DNA of 42,188 bases from CAMYLR01 sp039588915 (lineage in GTDB: Bacteria > Gemmatimonadota > Gemmatimonadetes > JACCXV01 > JAHWKZ01): positions 1-42,188 of the forward strand of contig JBDGYV010000041.1 of NCBI GenBank assembly GCA_039588915.1. Direction: 5' to 3'. Every line of letters starts with the position of its first letter. Within the stretch, counting starts at the first letter, position 1. This document shows, in pieces, positions 41,631-42,188 of the stretch. The position numbers and the translations under genes were made by a program. The notes beneath the pieces are model-generated. The model was not told the origin of the DNA. It saw nothing but the letters and a program-made list of their open reading frames with translations, and made no database searches.

Positions 41631-42188
41631 GTGAAACCGGTTCTCGCGATCGCGATCGGTTTGGCTTGCACCGCTTCCACGGTGCTCGCACAAGATCGAC
41701 CCACCACCGATCAGGCGCGGCTCGAGCTACCAAGGGTGGTCTTGGAGGGAGTCCCGTTCGAGGGGTGGGTCGTAGCCGAAGGGACTGCCCCCGGAGACAG
41801 CCTCTCGTTCACCGTCACCATAGCGGGCGCGGCCCAACCCGTGAGCCGCGGCATGGTGGCCGGCGGCGATTCAGTCAAGGTCACAGGCCTGTCGCTCGAA
41901 CGAGCTGGAATCGGGGTGACGCTCGGGACGCCGGCGGGGTCGACCACTGCGCAGACACGCGTTCTCCCAAGCTGGCTGTCGGTCTTGCCTTCGCTAATCG
42001 CCATCACGTTTGCACTGCTTTTTCGACAGGTCGTGATTTCGCTCCTAGCGGGTGTCTGGCTCGGGGCGCTGTTTATCTACAATTGGAACCCGCTGACCGC
42101 GATAGTGCGCACGATCGACAAGTACATCGTCGAGGCGATCACTGATCCCAACAACGCTCAGATCCTGATATTCACCTTTCTGCTGGGA
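41631..42188 (+). CDS. NhaC-family Na+/H+ antiporter with secreted N-terminal domain (cut by window edge)
   Basis: The frame is open for 186 codons to the window edge. MKPVLAIAIGLACTASTVLA is a cleavable signal peptide, followed by about 90 mostly beta residues (VVLEGVPFEGWVVAEGTAPG, VTIAGAAQPVSRGMVAGGDS). From residue about 122 the NhaC transmembrane domain starts: WLSVLPSLIAITFALLFRQ, GVWLGALFIYNWNPLTAI and IDKYIVEAITDPNNAQI. NhaC proteins exchange Na+ for H+ (or related solutes). Most begin directly with the first helix, so the N-terminal extracytoplasmic domain is unusual. The start is GTG 41631, with GGAG 9 nt upstream; TTG 41628 is equally possible. It is divergent from the pyr operon. 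Confidence 0.85.
   Translation, partial: MKPVLAIAIGLACTASTVLAQDRPTTDQARLELPRVVLEGVPFEGWVVAEGTAPGDSLSFTVTIAGAAQPVSRGMVAGGDSVKVTGLSLERAGIGVTLGTPAGSTTAQTRVLPSWLSVLPSLIAITFALLFRQVVISLLAGVWLGALFIYNWNPLTAIVRTIDKYIVEAITDPNNAQILIFTFLLG

Noticed and set aside
1..42188. Mobile elements, CRISPR arrays, tRNA or rRNA genes
   Set aside because: I found no transposase, integrase, repeat-spacer pattern or recognisable RNA gene in the window.

Overview
The window reads as a piece of a high-GC bacterial chromosome with no phage, insertion sequence, CRISPR array, tRNA or rRNA that I can see. The gene content is housekeeping DNA repair, 2-oxoacid dehydrogenases and pyrimidine synthesis, with several Na+-coupled carriers (SNF/NSS, AGCS and NhaC families), many lipoproteins, secreted proteases and a PuuD-cytochrome c fusion. 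It suggests a saline or marine heterotroph, and I lean to Gemmatimonadota or a relative. That placement is inference from gene repertoire and GC content, not from a marker gene.

Layout. 1-2300 (minus): a UPF0182 membrane protein cut by the window edge, and phosphomannomutase. 2491-9765 (plus): mutY, a frameshifted AddB-like nuclease and an AddA-like helicase-nuclease, tightly overlapping. 9743-13293 (minus): a CYTH protein, a zinc-ribbon protein, an ABC-2 exporter and an eIF2B-like protein in one overlapping run. 13340-16283 (minus): two secreted protease lipoproteins (subtilase, matrixin-like), each followed by a nearly identical terminator. 16493-17884 (plus): an alpha/beta hydrolase and an unknown membrane-anchored protein. 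17881-20400 (minus): YjbQ and a fused E1 alpha/beta. 20507-21097 (plus): an HD protein. 21098-33752 (minus): ctlX, AGCS carrier, small lipoprotein, FHA-protease, E1 alpha, a second paralogous small lipoprotein, E1 beta, SNF carrier, a phosphodiesterase, E2 and PuuD. 33929-34486 (plus): a DUF302 lipoprotein. 34473-41455 (minus): pyrR-pyrB-pyrC, a YhaM-like nuclease, DUF6174, an ArsC/Spx-like protein, msrB, lpd and a cyclophilin. 41631 to the end (plus): an NhaC-family antiporter cut by the edge.

Two things stand out. (1) The ArsC/Spx-like gene at 36888-37229 has an in-frame TGA exactly where the first cysteine of its CxxC motif belongs. A hairpin with a GGUC loop starts its loop 18 nt downstream, the position and loop sequence of a bacterial SECIS. 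It is most likely a selenoprotein, and a caller that treats TGA only as stop would truncate or miss it. (2) Eleven gene junctions are four-base NTGA overlaps, and in three of them N is C: pyrB, the cyclophilin and a lipoprotein appear to start at CTG. In all three the CTG start restores the expected N-terminus and has a Shine-Dalgarno sequence.

Functionally, E1 alpha/beta, E2 and Lpd together make a 2-oxoacid dehydrogenase complex spread over about 14 kb, and the fused E1 may share the same E2 and E3. The pyr cluster supplies two early pyrimidine steps plus PyrR. The ArsC-like selenoprotein, MsrB and Lpd form a thiol/redox-flavoured group. The AddAB-like pair would process double-strand breaks if the frameshift is an assembly error.
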